A stretch of DNA of 64,000 nt from Flagellimonas aequoris (lineage in GTDB: Bacteria > Bacteroidota > Bacteroidia > Flavobacteriales > Flavobacteriaceae). Location of the stretch: the NCBI RefSeq assembly GCF_003584165.1, contig NZ_QXFJ01000030.1:186001-250000 (forward strand), written 5' to 3'. The translations under genes and the position numbers were made by a program. The notes under the pieces are model-generated. The model saw only the letters and a program-made list of their open reading frames with translations. It was not told the DNA's origin and made no database searches. The first letter of the stretch is position 1; the number at the start of each line of letters is the position of its first letter. This document shows positions 33,463-41,456 of this stretch, piece after piece.

Positions 33463-34281
33463 TCAGCGTCCTCCTTCGGCCAATGTGGTAGGGGTGTACC
33501 CAAAATGTCTTTTAAAGGCAAACGAAAAATGCGACAGGTTTTCAAAACCCGTTTCAAGGTAGACTTCAACGGGCTTCCGATTGTTTTTGGACAATTGGTA
33601 ATGGGCCAGTTCCAAACGTTTTTGGGTAAGCCACCGTTGCGGGGTGGTATGGAAAACCTTATGGAAATCCCGTTTAAAAGTGGTCAAGCTCCTGCCAGTC
33701 AAATAACTGAACTTTTCCAGTGGCATGTTGAACATGAAATTCCGTTCCATAAAAGTGGCCAGGTCTATTTTGTGGGGTTCCTCAAAATTGGCCAAAACAT
33801 CGTCGATGCCCATATCCAATGTTCTAAGGATGGAAATGGCCTCGGTAATCTTCAAGGAAGCGATGTTTTCTGGAAATGCTTCCTCTTGCATATCAAAATA
33901 GGGAATCAAGGAGGCTAGGCAACTTTTCAATAAGGGATGGTTCCCAAAACGGACGATTTTGGGTGTCGATACCACCTTCGGTTTCACATCCAGTTTGGCA
34001 TAAAAGTCCCTCAACCTGTCCGTGGAAAGGTGCATCACCACCGATTTATGGGGAAGGCCGTCCTTGGGATAATTGATGATGGTGGCCAGTTGGTTTCTGG
34101 GAATCAGGAAGATGTCCCCTTGCCTGAACACATGGCTTTCATCTGCCTGTATGATCTTTGTTTCCCCCGAAATGAACCACACAAGCATATGGTGGTCAAA
34201 CACCACTTCCGTTTTGAACAGCTTGTCCTCGTAGGAAGAAAGCTTGATATCGGGTGTTATGTATTTTAATTGATAGTCCAT
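33463..34281 (-). CDS. AraC-family transcriptional regulator
   Basis: A 272-residue regulator of the ExsA/YesN-like layout: N-terminal cupin (MLVWFISGETKIIQ, HVFRQGDIFLIPRN) and C-terminal double HTH (about 165-270) with MPLEKFSYLTGRSLTTFKRDF and VYLETGFENLSHFSFAFKRHFG split by a helix, ending YTPTTLAEGGR. It lies 28 bases after the SDR gene on the same strand, so the two form one unit; the 23-base-period direct repeat upstream of the SDR gene is its likely target. Confidence 0.9.
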   Translation of the reverse strand: MDYQLKYITPDIKLSSYEDKLFKTEVVFDHHMLVWFISGETKIIQADESHVFRQGDIFLIPRNQLATIINYPKDGLPHKSVVMHLSTDRLRDFYAKLDVKPKVVSTPKIVRFGNHPLLKSCLASLIPYFDMQEEAFPENIASLKITEAISILRTLDMGIDDVLANFEEPHKIDLATFMERNFMFNMPLEKFSYLTGRSLTTFKRDFHKVFHTTPQRWLTQKRLELAHYQLSKNNRKPVEVYLETGFENLSHFSFAFKRHFGYTPTTLAEGGR

Positions 34282-34309
34282 ATGCCTGTGCAGTGTAAAG
34301 GTAGCAATA

Positions 34310-35305
34310 TCAATGGATGGGAAATTGTATCCCGATGAGTTCTTCGCTCAAATCCCACAGTTGTTTGGCAAACGTTTGGTCCAAAGAATATGGGTTGACC
34401 CCATTGGATGTTGAGGATTCGGTTGTCAGGGTTGCTATTTCCACATCCTCGCAATACACCCCTCCCAAGTTGTGGAGCATGGGACTTGTGGCACACCATA
34501 CCGTTGTGGCCGCTCCTTGGGGAATGGTTTTTAAGGATGCGGCCACTTCGGGCAGAATATTGCCTTCGGCATCACAAAAACCCATTTGTTGGAACAGTTC
34601 CAGCGATGCTTCCCTAGCCAATTCTGTTCCTCCAATAGATCCGGGATGTAACGAATAGGCCCGGACGTTGTGGGTCTTGGCCCTATTATCCAATTCAAGC
34701 GAAAATAGATTCACCGCGGTTTTTGACTGTCCGTACGCCTGCAAAGTCTCATAATCCCTGTTTAAAAAATTGGGGTCATCAAAGTTGAAGGGGGCAAATT
34801 GGTGGCCGTATGAAGAGACATTGACCACTCGTGCACCATTTGCTATTTTAAGAGAGGGCCATAGTCTGGCGGTGAGTTGAAACTGTGCCAAGTAGTTGGT
34901 TGCCAATTGGGATTCCATGCCGCGTTCGTCCCTTCGCAAAGGCACCCACATAATCCCCGCATTGTTGATGAGCAAATGTAACGGTCTGTCTGATGTCAGG
35001 AATTTTTCAGCAAAGGCATCGATGGATTCGGGATCCATCAAGTCCATGGCTTCTACTTCTACATTGGCCATTCCTTGTAGGTTGGTCTTAGCTTTTTTGA
35101 TATCCCTTGCCGGAACGATTACGGTCGCCCCTGCATTTGCCAACGTTTTGGTGGTTTCCAGGCCGATACCCGTGTTGCCTCCGGTCACGATGGCAATTTT
35201 GTCGGAAAGGTCGATTCCCTGGATCACTTCGTTTGTTGTTGATGCCGCGTTGAATCCCGAACCAATGGGATTTTGCAAGGCGCCTTGATAATTGTTCTGT
35301 TCCAT
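34310..35305 (-). CDS. Short-chain dehydrogenase/reductase (retinol-dehydrogenase-like)
   Basis: A 331-residue SDR. It has TGGNTGIG (40-47), an Arg after the second strand (VPARD) indicating NADPH use, NNAGIMWVP, the catalytic Ser in VVNVSSYGH and Tyr/Lys in YGQSKTA. The body is of the RDH/WWOX-like extended type, with a C-terminal substrate part of about 100 residues. Substrate unknown. First gene of a unit with an AraC regulator; the promoter region carries two 12-base repeats. Confidence 0.9.
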   Translation of the reverse strand: MEQNNYQGALQNPIGSGFNAASTTNEVIQGIDLSDKIAIVTGGNTGIGLETTKTLANAGATVIVPARDIKKAKTNLQGMANVEVEAMDLMDPESIDAFAEKFLTSDRPLHLLINNAGIMWVPLRRDERGMESQLATNYLAQFQLTARLWPSLKIANGARVVNVSSYGHQFAPFNFDDPNFLNRDYETLQAYGQSKTAVNLFSLELDNRAKTHNVRAYSLHPGSIGGTELAREASLELFQQMGFCDAEGNILPEVAASLKTIPQGAATTVWCATSPMLHNLGGVYCEDVEIATLTTESSTSNGVNPYSLDQTFAKQLWDLSEELIGIQFPIH

Positions 35306-35324
35306 TTTGATTTGTTTTATGGAG

Positions 35325-35388
35325 CAAAACTAGAGGGGAAAACAGCTGACAGGTTTGTTCAAACGTCTGAATGTACTTTGTTCAAACG
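35325..35388 (-). promoter_or_regulatory. Putative AraC-type operator and promoter of the second SDR gene
   Basis: TTTGTTCAAACG is repeated exactly at 35354-35365 and 35377-35388 (period 23). On the minus strand TAGTTTTG (35325-35332) is an exact TAnnTTTG, 20 bases upstream of the start, with no TTG at -33. Twenty-one bases separate it from the proximal repeat, so a bound protein would cover the -33 position. Confidence 0.65.
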
Positions 35389-35488
35389 GTCATTTGTTGG
35401 AGTAGTGGGGATGTACGTCCTGTTGTTTTACCAAATACAGTTTGATTTTTCTATAGTTAAGCTGTTCTTATAACTTCCAACAAATCAC

Positions 35489-35496
35489 TATCTTTG
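35489..35496 (+). promoter_or_regulatory. Putative -7 element of the mtaB promoter
   Basis: TATCTTTG, exact TAnnTTTG match, 23 bases upstream of the mtaB start. The -33 region has TTC rather than TTG. Confidence 0.5.
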
Positions 35497-35519
35497 CGGC
35501 CCTGAAACGCAAAACGCAT

Positions 35520-36848
35520 ATGAACAAAAAGGTCGCTTTTTACACCCTCGGCTGTAAGCTCAACTTTTCCGAAACTTCCACGATTGCAAGGAGTTTTGAG
35601 AAGGAGGACTTTGAGCGTGTGGACTTTTCTGAAAAAGCGGATGTGTATGTGATCAATACCTGTTCGGTGACCGAGAATGCGGATAAACGTTTCAAGGCCA
35701 TTGTAAAACAGGCCCAAAAAAGCAATCCTGAAGCCTTTGTGGCCGCGGTGGGGTGTTATGCCCAGCTGAAACCAGAGGAACTCGCCGCTGTGGACGGGGT
35801 GGATTTGGTTTTGGGTGCTACCGAAAAGTTCAAGATTACGGATTACCTGAACGATTTGACCAAGAATGACAAAGGTGAAGTACATTCCTGTGAGATCGAG
35901 GAAGCCGATTTTTATGTGGGCAGTTATGCCATTGGCGACCGTACCCGTGCTTTTTTGAAAGTTCAGGACGGATGCGATTACAAGTGCACCTATTGTACCA
36001 TTCCTTTGGCCCGTGGTATTTCGCGTAGCGATACCTTGGAAAATGTGTTGCACAATGCCAAAGAAATTGCATCAAAGGATATCAAGGAAATTGTGTTGAC
36101 AGGGGTCAATATTGGGGATTACGGCAAGGGTGAATTTGGCAACAAACGCCATGAGCATACCTTTTTGGATCTGGTAAAAGCGTTGGATACCGTGGAAGGC
36201 ATTCACCGTTTGCGGATTTCGTCCATAGAGCCGAACCTGTTAAAAAACGAGACCATTGATTTTGTGTCGCAGAGCAATTCCTTTGTACCCCACTTCCACG
36301 TGCCGTTACAAAGTGGCAGCGACGAGATTTTAAAGAAAATGCGACGTAGGTACTTGACCAACCTGTACGTGGATCGGGTAAAGCGCATCAAAAAAGCGAT
36401 GCCTCATGCCTGCATCGGGGTGGATGTGATCGTAGGGTTTCCTGGGGAGACCGATGAGCATTTTCTCGAAACCTATCATTTCCTCAACGAATTGGACATT
36501 TCCTATCTGCATGTGTTCACCTATTCGGAACGGGACAATACGGTAGCGGCTGAAATGGGTGACGTGGTTCCCAAGAACGTACGCAACAAGCGCAGCAAGA
36601 TGCTTCGTGGGCTATCCGCCAAAAAAAGGAGGGCTTTTTATGAGAGCCAGTTGGGCAGTTTAAGGACTGTTCTTTTCGAAGGGGAGAACAAATTGGGCTA
36701 CATTCATGGATTTACCGAAAACTATGTAAAGGTAAAGGCTCCTTGGAACCCCGAGTTGGTGAATACGTTGCACCAAGTGGAATTGATTTCCATTGACGAG
36801 GATGGTTTGGTACGTTTCGAATTTGTTCCTGAAAACGTTATGGCATAA
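35520..36848 (+). CDS. mtaB: tRNA (t6A37) methylthiotransferase MtaB
   Basis: A 442-residue radical-SAM methylthiotransferase. N-terminal UPF0004 domain: YTLGCKLNFSE (Cys), INTCSVTENADKRF (Cys) and VGCYAQLKPEEL (Cys) bind the auxiliary Fe-S cluster; the radical SAM motif is GCDYKCTYC (Cx3Cx2C, about 157-165); a C-terminal TRAM domain ends ISIDEDGLVRFEF. GCKLNFSE and SVTENADKR are diagnostic of MtaB, which makes ms2t6A at position 37 of tRNA. Single-gene unit with a -7 element and terminator. Confidence 0.93.
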   Translation: MNKKVAFYTLGCKLNFSETSTIARSFEKEDFERVDFSEKADVYVINTCSVTENADKRFKAIVKQAQKSNPEAFVAAVGCYAQLKPEELAAVDGVDLVLGATEKFKITDYLNDLTKNDKGEVHSCEIEEADFYVGSYAIGDRTRAFLKVQDGCDYKCTYCTIPLARGISRSDTLENVLHNAKEIASKDIKEIVLTGVNIGDYGKGEFGNKRHEHTFLDLVKALDTVEGIHRLRISSIEPNLLKNETIDFVSQSNSFVPHFHVPLQSGSDEILKKMRRRYLTNLYVDRVKRIKKAMPHACIGVDVIVGFPGETDEHFLETYHFLNELDISYLHVFTYSERDNTVAAEMGDVVPKNVRNKRSKMLRGLSAKKRRAFYESQLGSLRTVLFEGENKLGYIHGFTENYVKVKAPWNPELVNTLHQVELISIDEDGLVRFEFVPENVMA

Positions 36849-36849
36849 A

Positions 36850-36875
36850 AAAACCTCCCGGTTGTGAGAGGTTTT
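36850..36875. terminator. Bidirectional terminator between mtaB and the acetyltransferase
   Basis: AAAACCTC (36850-36857) pairs with GAGGTTTT (36868-36875), 10-base loop, Ts downstream on both strands; shared by convergent genes. Confidence 0.8.
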
Positions 36876-36899
36876 GATTTTTAGGGTGTTGTGTTGGTG

Positions 36900-37193
36900 T
36901 CAGATACGGATGCCAACAGGCAACATTTCCTTATACTGTCTGTTCTTTCTCAAGAAACCTGCTATTTGAGGGCTGGTTGGTACCACTCTTAGGTTTTTCT
37001 CTTGGATTTCGTGAAGCACGGCTTTGATGAATTCTTCCCTAAAGCCTTCTTGCTCAATTTCTTCTGGAATAACCAGCTTGGTCAGGAATACTTTGCGCTC
37101 TTGTGAAGAGTACTCGATTTTGGCTAAATGCCCATTGACCCTAGTTTCAAACTGGCGCAGGAAACTATTGTCATTGATTTCCATTTGTGTCAT
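36900..37193 (-). CDS. Small GNAT-like acetyltransferase (YjdJ/CG type)
   Basis: A 97-residue protein with the GCN5-related N-acetyltransferase fold of the small Acetyltransf_CG kind: RVNGHLAKIEYSSQERKVFL, ..VIPEEIEQEGFREEFIKAVLHEI and RVVPTSPQIAGFLRKNRQY, where the last strand is the C..PxxxxF(L) acetyl-CoA end. Alternative start Met4 fits the family equally. Substrate unknown. A TAAATTTG element 107 bases upstream is a weak promoter candidate. Confidence 0.75.
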   Translation of the reverse strand: MTQMEINDNSFLRQFETRVNGHLAKIEYSSQERKVFLTKLVIPEEIEQEGFREEFIKAVLHEIQEKNLRVVPTSPQIAGFLRKNRQYKEMLPVGIRI

Positions 37194-37354
37194 ATAGTAC
37201 TGTTTTGTTAATGACTCTGTAAAACCATCAAAGCGATGATTTTGGTGATCCCCATTAAATAAAATAATCCGTTAGGTGGGGTTAACTGCAAAAGGGGTAC
37301 AAATTTAGTCAAAATATTGCTAATTTCCTAGGGCTTATCGATATTTGGTGTGAT

Positions 37355-38017
37355 ATGCCCGATAACAAAATCCATGTGTACCTGATGCCAGGAATGGCGG
37401 CCAACCCTTCCATATTCGATGGCATCCATCTTCCTACCGATACCTTTGAGACACATACCCTGGAATGGTTTGTTCCCGAAAAAGGGATGAGTCTTCACGA
37501 TTATGCCCAAAAGATGTGCGATAAGATTGCACACCCCAATCCGGTTTTGTTGGGGGTTTCCTTCGGAGGGATGCTGGTACAGGAAATGGCCAAATGTATG
37601 CCCGTACAAAAGGTCATTGTGGTGTCCGCCGTAACAAACAAGCACGAACTACCTAAAAAAATGCTCTTTGCCAAGTACACCAAGGTGCACAAACTACTGC
37701 CCACGGGTTTGGTGAACAATGTGGAACTGTTGGCCAAGTATGCCTTTGGGGAAACTGTGACCAAGCGGTTGCATTTATACGAACAATATCTATCCGTTCG
37801 GGACAAACATTATATTGATTGGTCCATAGATCAGATCGTCAATTGGAATCAGGAGGAAACACCTACCAATGTAGTACACATTCATGGGGAGAAGGACTCG
37901 GTTTTTCCGATAAACAACATGAAGGACTGTATTCCGGTAAAGAACGGAACGCACACGATGATCATTCATCGGGCAAAATGGTTCAATGAACACCTGCCTA
38001 CAATTATTTTGCAATAA
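37355..38017 (+). CDS. Small alpha/beta-hydrolase
   Basis: A 220-residue hydrolase of the alpha/beta fold. Nucleophile elbow GVSFGGM (Ser68 by position), acid in HGEKDSVFP and a terminal His in NGTHTMIIHRA. The lid is small. Function unknown; such proteins include esterases and thioesterases. No signal peptide, so cytosolic. Gap of 48 bases to the lytic-transglycosylase gene. Confidence 0.82.
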   Translation: MPDNKIHVYLMPGMAANPSIFDGIHLPTDTFETHTLEWFVPEKGMSLHDYAQKMCDKIAHPNPVLLGVSFGGMLVQEMAKCMPVQKVIVVSAVTNKHELPKKMLFAKYTKVHKLLPTGLVNNVELLAKYAFGETVTKRLHLYEQYLSVRDKHYIDWSIDQIVNWNQEETPTNVVHIHGEKDSVFPINNMKDCIPVKNGTHTMIIHRAKWFNEHLPTIILQ

Positions 38018-38065
38018 TTTCGTCTATATAATAGTATCTTTAGGGTACTTTTTAAAAAATCGGCT

Positions 38066-39037
38066 ATGAAACACATCAAGAACATATTGGCATTTATAGG
38101 ACTAATTGCGGTGGTAAGCACCTTGATTTTTGCGGTTCAGTCAGAACCTACGGAAGAGAAAGCCCAAGATCAGCAGGTGCAGAAAGATGATGAAACCGAT
38201 AAAAGTGTGGCGGATGGTTACCAGATCAGCGCCATTGAAATTCCAGAAGACCTCAATTTTGCAGGGGAGGCAGTTCCATTGGATGATCCCGAGATCATGG
38301 AGCGAGTGGATCGTGAGTTTTTGGTGAACACCTATTGGCAGTCCAATGCCCTTTTGTTGATGAAGCGTGCTAATAAATATTTCCCGATCATAGAGCCCAT
38401 TTTGAAAAAGAACGGCATCCCGGATGACTTTAAGTACTTGGCCGTTGCCGAAAGTGGCCTTGAAAATGTGGTTTCACCAGCAGGGGCGACCGGTTTTTGG
38501 CAGATTATGAAAGGTACAGGCAGGGAATATGGACTTGAGGTGAACGACAATGTGGATGAACGCTTCCATATTGAAAAAGCCACTCAAGTGGCCTGTGATT
38601 ATATCAAAAAGTGGAAGGAACGTTTCGGTAGTTGGACCTTGACCGCTGCGGCCTATAACGCAGGACCGGCAGGAATCCAAAAATACATGGGCATCCAACA
38701 AGTGGATGACTACTACGATCTGTTATTGGGGCAAGAAACTGGACGTTACGTGTTCCGGATCATGGCCATCAAGGAAATTATTTCCCATCCGGAGAAATAT
38801 GGTTTTGAGCTCGAACAAAAGGATATGTACGAGAAGGTGCCCACCTTTACCGTAGAAGTGGACACGGCAGTGACCAGCTGGGCCGATTTTGCCGAGCTTT
38901 ATGAGATCAATTATAAAGTGTTGAAACGCCACAACCCTTGGTTGCGTGAGCCCCATTTAAACAATGCTTCCCATAAAAAATATGTGATAGAGATTCCGAA
39001 CAAGGGGTATTACCGTGTTGGGAATGTGGGGAAATAG
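38066..39037 (+). CDS. Membrane-bound lytic murein transglycosylase (MltD-like)
   Basis: A 323-residue enzyme: an N-terminal signal or anchor (6-23), then a polar linker, then the SLT lysozyme-like domain (about 110-230) with VAESGLENVVSPAGATGFWQ holding the catalytic Glu, and AAYNAGPAGIQKYM; a short C-terminal LysM-like module (about 272-323) with WADFAELYEINYKVLKRHNPWL. It cleaves peptidoglycan with formation of anhydromuramic ends. The M23-type peptidase gene converges on it with a gap of only 4 bases. Confidence 0.9.
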   Translation: MKHIKNILAFIGLIAVVSTLIFAVQSEPTEEKAQDQQVQKDDETDKSVADGYQISAIEIPEDLNFAGEAVPLDDPEIMERVDREFLVNTYWQSNALLLMKRANKYFPIIEPILKKNGIPDDFKYLAVAESGLENVVSPAGATGFWQIMKGTGREYGLEVNDNVDERFHIEKATQVACDYIKKWKERFGSWTLTAAAYNAGPAGIQKYMGIQQVDDYYDLLLGQETGRYVFRIMAIKEIISHPEKYGFELEQKDMYEKVPTFTVEVDTAVTSWADFAELYEINYKVLKRHNPWLREPHLNNASHKKYVIEIPNKGYYRVGNVGK

Positions 39038-39041
39038 GGTT

Positions 39042-39701
39042 TTAATATTTGAACAGAAAATAAGGCGAAGGGAAATACAGTTCTACCTTTGGTAGAAGTT
39101 CTGGTGAGATATAGCCCCAATCCGTATATCCGGCATCGATAGCTTCTTGGGTTAAAATTTGCAAATGTACGTGGCAAAACCAACCACCACTATCACTTTC
39201 TTGCCCTATGTGCGCAAACGCTTGTCCAGCTTTGATCTTGTCACCTAAATTGAACAAATGCGGTGTTTTCAAGTGACCGTAGAACGAATAAAACACCACA
39301 TCATTGATGTCATGTTTTAGAATGATGTAGCCCCCATAATTACCAACGGTAGTTTCTTTCCCCGTTTTATAGACCTCGGCATCCAAAGGTGAAAACATCG
39401 GAGTGTTGTATGGCACAACAATGTCCAAACCGAGATGATAATACCGTTTTTCTTCAATAATATTGGTGCAGTTTCTCAGAAAGGTTTTGCGTTCTTCCAT
39501 GTATTTACCGATGCCCCATTGGTGGGAAGAGGCATCCAGTTCCTCAAAAATCATGTCATTGAACTCCTTAAAATCAAAAAGGTTGTATTCTAAAACTTTT
39601 GGATTGTTTGAGGAAAAATCAAAGATGTGCGGTTTTCCTTTTAGGAAATCACCAAATAAGGGATGGATAGGAACTCCGTTAAGGTTGAGGGGGTAGTACA
39701 T
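39042..39701 (-). CDS. M23-family metallopeptidase-like protein without signal peptide
   Basis: A 219-residue LytM/M23 protein. Zinc-site motifs are HLGLD (about 107-111) and HVHLQI (about 180-185), with SFYGHLKTPHLFN between them. There is no N-terminal signal: it starts MYYPLNLNGVPIHPL, so it is either cytosolic or exported by another route. Family members cut peptidoglycan cross-bridges or bind it; such short flavobacterial proteins are annotated peptidoglycan DD-metallopeptidase family. Convergent with the lytic transglycosylase gene. Confidence 0.8.
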   Translation of the reverse strand: MYYPLNLNGVPIHPLFGDFLKGKPHIFDFSSNNPKVLEYNLFDFKEFNDMIFEELDASSHQWGIGKYMEERKTFLRNCTNIIEEKRYYHLGLDIVVPYNTPMFSPLDAEVYKTGKETTVGNYGGYIILKHDINDVVFYSFYGHLKTPHLFNLGDKIKAGQAFAHIGQESDSGGWFCHVHLQILTQEAIDAGYTDWGYISPELLPKVELYFPSPYFLFKY

Positions 39702-39764
39702 ATTAAGTTAAGGAGAAAAATATAAAGTAATACGGGTACTTGTTGAATTGTATAAATTGTAAAA

Positions 39765-40361
39765 TTATTTAATTGATGTTTTTGTTTCCTTTTTCAAGGG
39801 ATTATAAAATCTCTCGTGGACATGTTCTCTTAATTCATTGGTGTTTTCAATTAAATCAGTAAGTTCCCACACCATCATTGATGTCATAAAAATAAACTTC
39901 CCCCTAATTCCCTCCAATAAATCATCATTTCTTTCAATGCCTTCCATGGCCTCTAGTATGGTATTGTGAAACGAGTTTTCTAATTCCCTTATACGGGAAA
40001 TCACCGATCCATTTTCAAAATTGCATCCATAGATATCATGCGCAAAGGAATTTCTGATTTTCCTTACAATATGTAAATCACGAGCAAATTTACCTGATAT
40101 TAATCCTATTCTGAAGGCCATATCAATTTTTGAACTAAAATTTGACAATGGGCTTGTTGCACTGTCAAATAAAGAATCACTAGATGAGGGTGTTGGGACT
40201 AAATAAGTTTTCAATAAAGTTTGTAAATTCTCATCTATTATTGAAACTACTAAGATTACAGCTGCTCTATCGCTTTCTTTTTGGAATTGCTCTAAAAGGA
40301 AATCCCATTGATTATCTGAAGTTTTTGCTTTTTCCTTTGTTACTTTTTTATTCTCACCCAT
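39765..40361 (-). CDS. MltR/HEPN-like protein
   Basis: A 198-residue protein resembling the mannitol-operon repressor MltR/DUF4145-type group: KIDMAFRIGLISGKFARDL, followed by HIVRKIRNSFAHDI. RNSFAH matches the Rx4-6H signature of the HEPN fold, to which MltR belongs; HEPN proteins are often RNases in toxin-antitoxin or defence systems. No cognate antitoxin gene is adjacent. AT-rich compared with neighbours and with a low-GC gap (40362-40520) after its start, so possibly acquired. Function open. Confidence 0.7.
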   Translation of the reverse strand: MGENKKVTKEKAKTSDNQWDFLLEQFQKESDRAAVILVVSIIDENLQTLLKTYLVPTPSSSDSLFDSATSPLSNFSSKIDMAFRIGLISGKFARDLHIVRKIRNSFAHDIYGCNFENGSVISRIRELENSFHNTILEAMEGIERNDDLLEGIRGKFIFMTSMMVWELTDLIENTNELREHVHERFYNPLKKETKTSIK

Positions 40362-40520
40362 ATCAATTTTAATTGTATCTAGCTTCTAAGGTATGATTTG
40401 TTTTAATAAGCTTTATGTGCAATCAAAAACAATTAATGCCTTATATGTAGATAGGAAATTAGCATTCCTAACTACAACTGAAATACCAACTAAATTACAA
40501 TATCCAATTGGGAAAGACCC

Positions 40521-41036
40521 CTAAATCTTCTTCATCTGCTGCTGCATCATCTTGATCTGCTCGGTCAGCATGTTGTTCTTGTCCAACTTTTTGGCTTCTT
40601 GCAACAACTGGGTGGCTTCGCGCTTTCTGCGCTTTTGCATGGCAATACCCGCCAAGCTCAATTTGGCCATAGCCACATCGTAATCCATGGTCAATCCAAA
40701 CTGCAATGCCTTTTTAAAGTATTTTTCCGCCTGGGTCAAGTTTTTCTGGGAGTAGATGATCCCGTGTAGGTAGTTAAAGTACCCCTGTTGTTTCTTGATC
40801 AGGGCAGCTCCGGGGTTCTTGATCTTATCAAGCCATTTTTGGGTGCCTTCCAAGTCTTGTTTCCTCATTCTTAAGAATGCCAATAGAATGAACTCGTTCC
40901 TAAAATAAAGAAAGATAAAGACAAGGGACAGCAAGATCAGGGCAATGCCATTGCCAATGTTGCCTTCCACAAATTGGTAAACGGCATAGGCAATGATAAG
41001 ACCTGCGATAACGAGCTTGATATTTTTATTGAACAT
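40521..41036 (-). CDS. Membrane protein with TPR-like repeats
   Basis: A 171-residue protein: two hydrophobic segments (about 8-23 and 30-52) followed by a helical region with two to three TPR-like units, e.g. GYFNYLHGIIYSQKNLTQAEKYF and AMAKLSLAGIAMQKRRKREA in shorter pieces, ending in a Q/K-rich coil (MMQQQMKKI). The N-terminal part resembles DUF2892. Probable scaffold at the membrane; function unknown. Upstream of the divergent rpmH. Confidence 0.72.
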   Translation of the reverse strand: MFNKNIKLVIAGLIIAYAVYQFVEGNIGNGIALILLSLVFIFLYFRNEFILLAFLRMRKQDLEGTQKWLDKIKNPGAALIKKQQGYFNYLHGIIYSQKNLTQAEKYFKKALQFGLTMDYDVAMAKLSLAGIAMQKRRKREATQLLQEAKKLDKNNMLTEQIKMMQQQMKKI

Positions 41037-41111
41037 ATCTCCGGAGATTTTTCCTTGGGTTAAGAGGTGGCAAAAGTACTAAAAACTAATTTAAATATTT
41101 TCCTTTTGGGC

Positions 41112-41141
41112 TTGCCAAAGTAAAAAGTCTTTGTATATTTG
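41112..41141 (+). promoter_or_regulatory. Consensus promoter of rpmH
   Basis: TTG (41112-41114), 19 bases, TATATTTG (41134-41141). Perfect match to the Bacteroidota promoter. It leaves a leader of about 55 bases before the L34 start. Confidence 0.88.
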
Positions 41142-41204
41142 CGCCCAGAATTTTTCGGGAAGGACAATTTTCCCAATCAACAAAATCCATAAAAGAGTTC
41201 CGTA

Positions 41205-41363
41205 ATGAAAAGAACGTATCAGCCGTCAAAAAGGAAGAGAAGAAACAAGCATGGTTTTAGGGAGCGCATGGCGACTGCCAATGGTAGAAAAGTTCTTGCG
41301 AGAAGAAGAGCCAAAGGAAGAAAGAGATTAACTGTTTCCTCTGAGCCAAGACATAAAAAATAA
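41205..41363 (+). CDS. rpmH: 50S ribosomal protein L34
   Basis: A 52-residue, very basic protein, [18 protein letters not shown].. to SSEPRHKK, with the universal [20 protein letters not shown] core. It is too short for the usual ORF cut-off but unmistakable. It has its own consensus promoter and terminator. It precedes carB by 93 bases. Confidence 0.97.
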   Translation: MKRTYQPSKRKRRNKHGFRERMATANGRKVLARRRAKGRKRLTVSSEPRHKK

Positions 41364-41387
41364 TGATAGTTTTCAAAATTTAAATTA

Positions 41388-41421
41388 AAGGTGTTACTTT
41401 TCTAGGTAACACCTTTTTTTT
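41388..41421 (+). terminator. Terminator of rpmH
   Basis: AAGGTGTTAC (41388-41397) pairs perfectly with GTAACACCTT (41406-41415), 8-base loop, and the T-run extends to 41421. Confidence 0.92.
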
Positions 41422-41456
41422 GACGTAAAAGCAAATAACGAGAAACACCAACTAGA

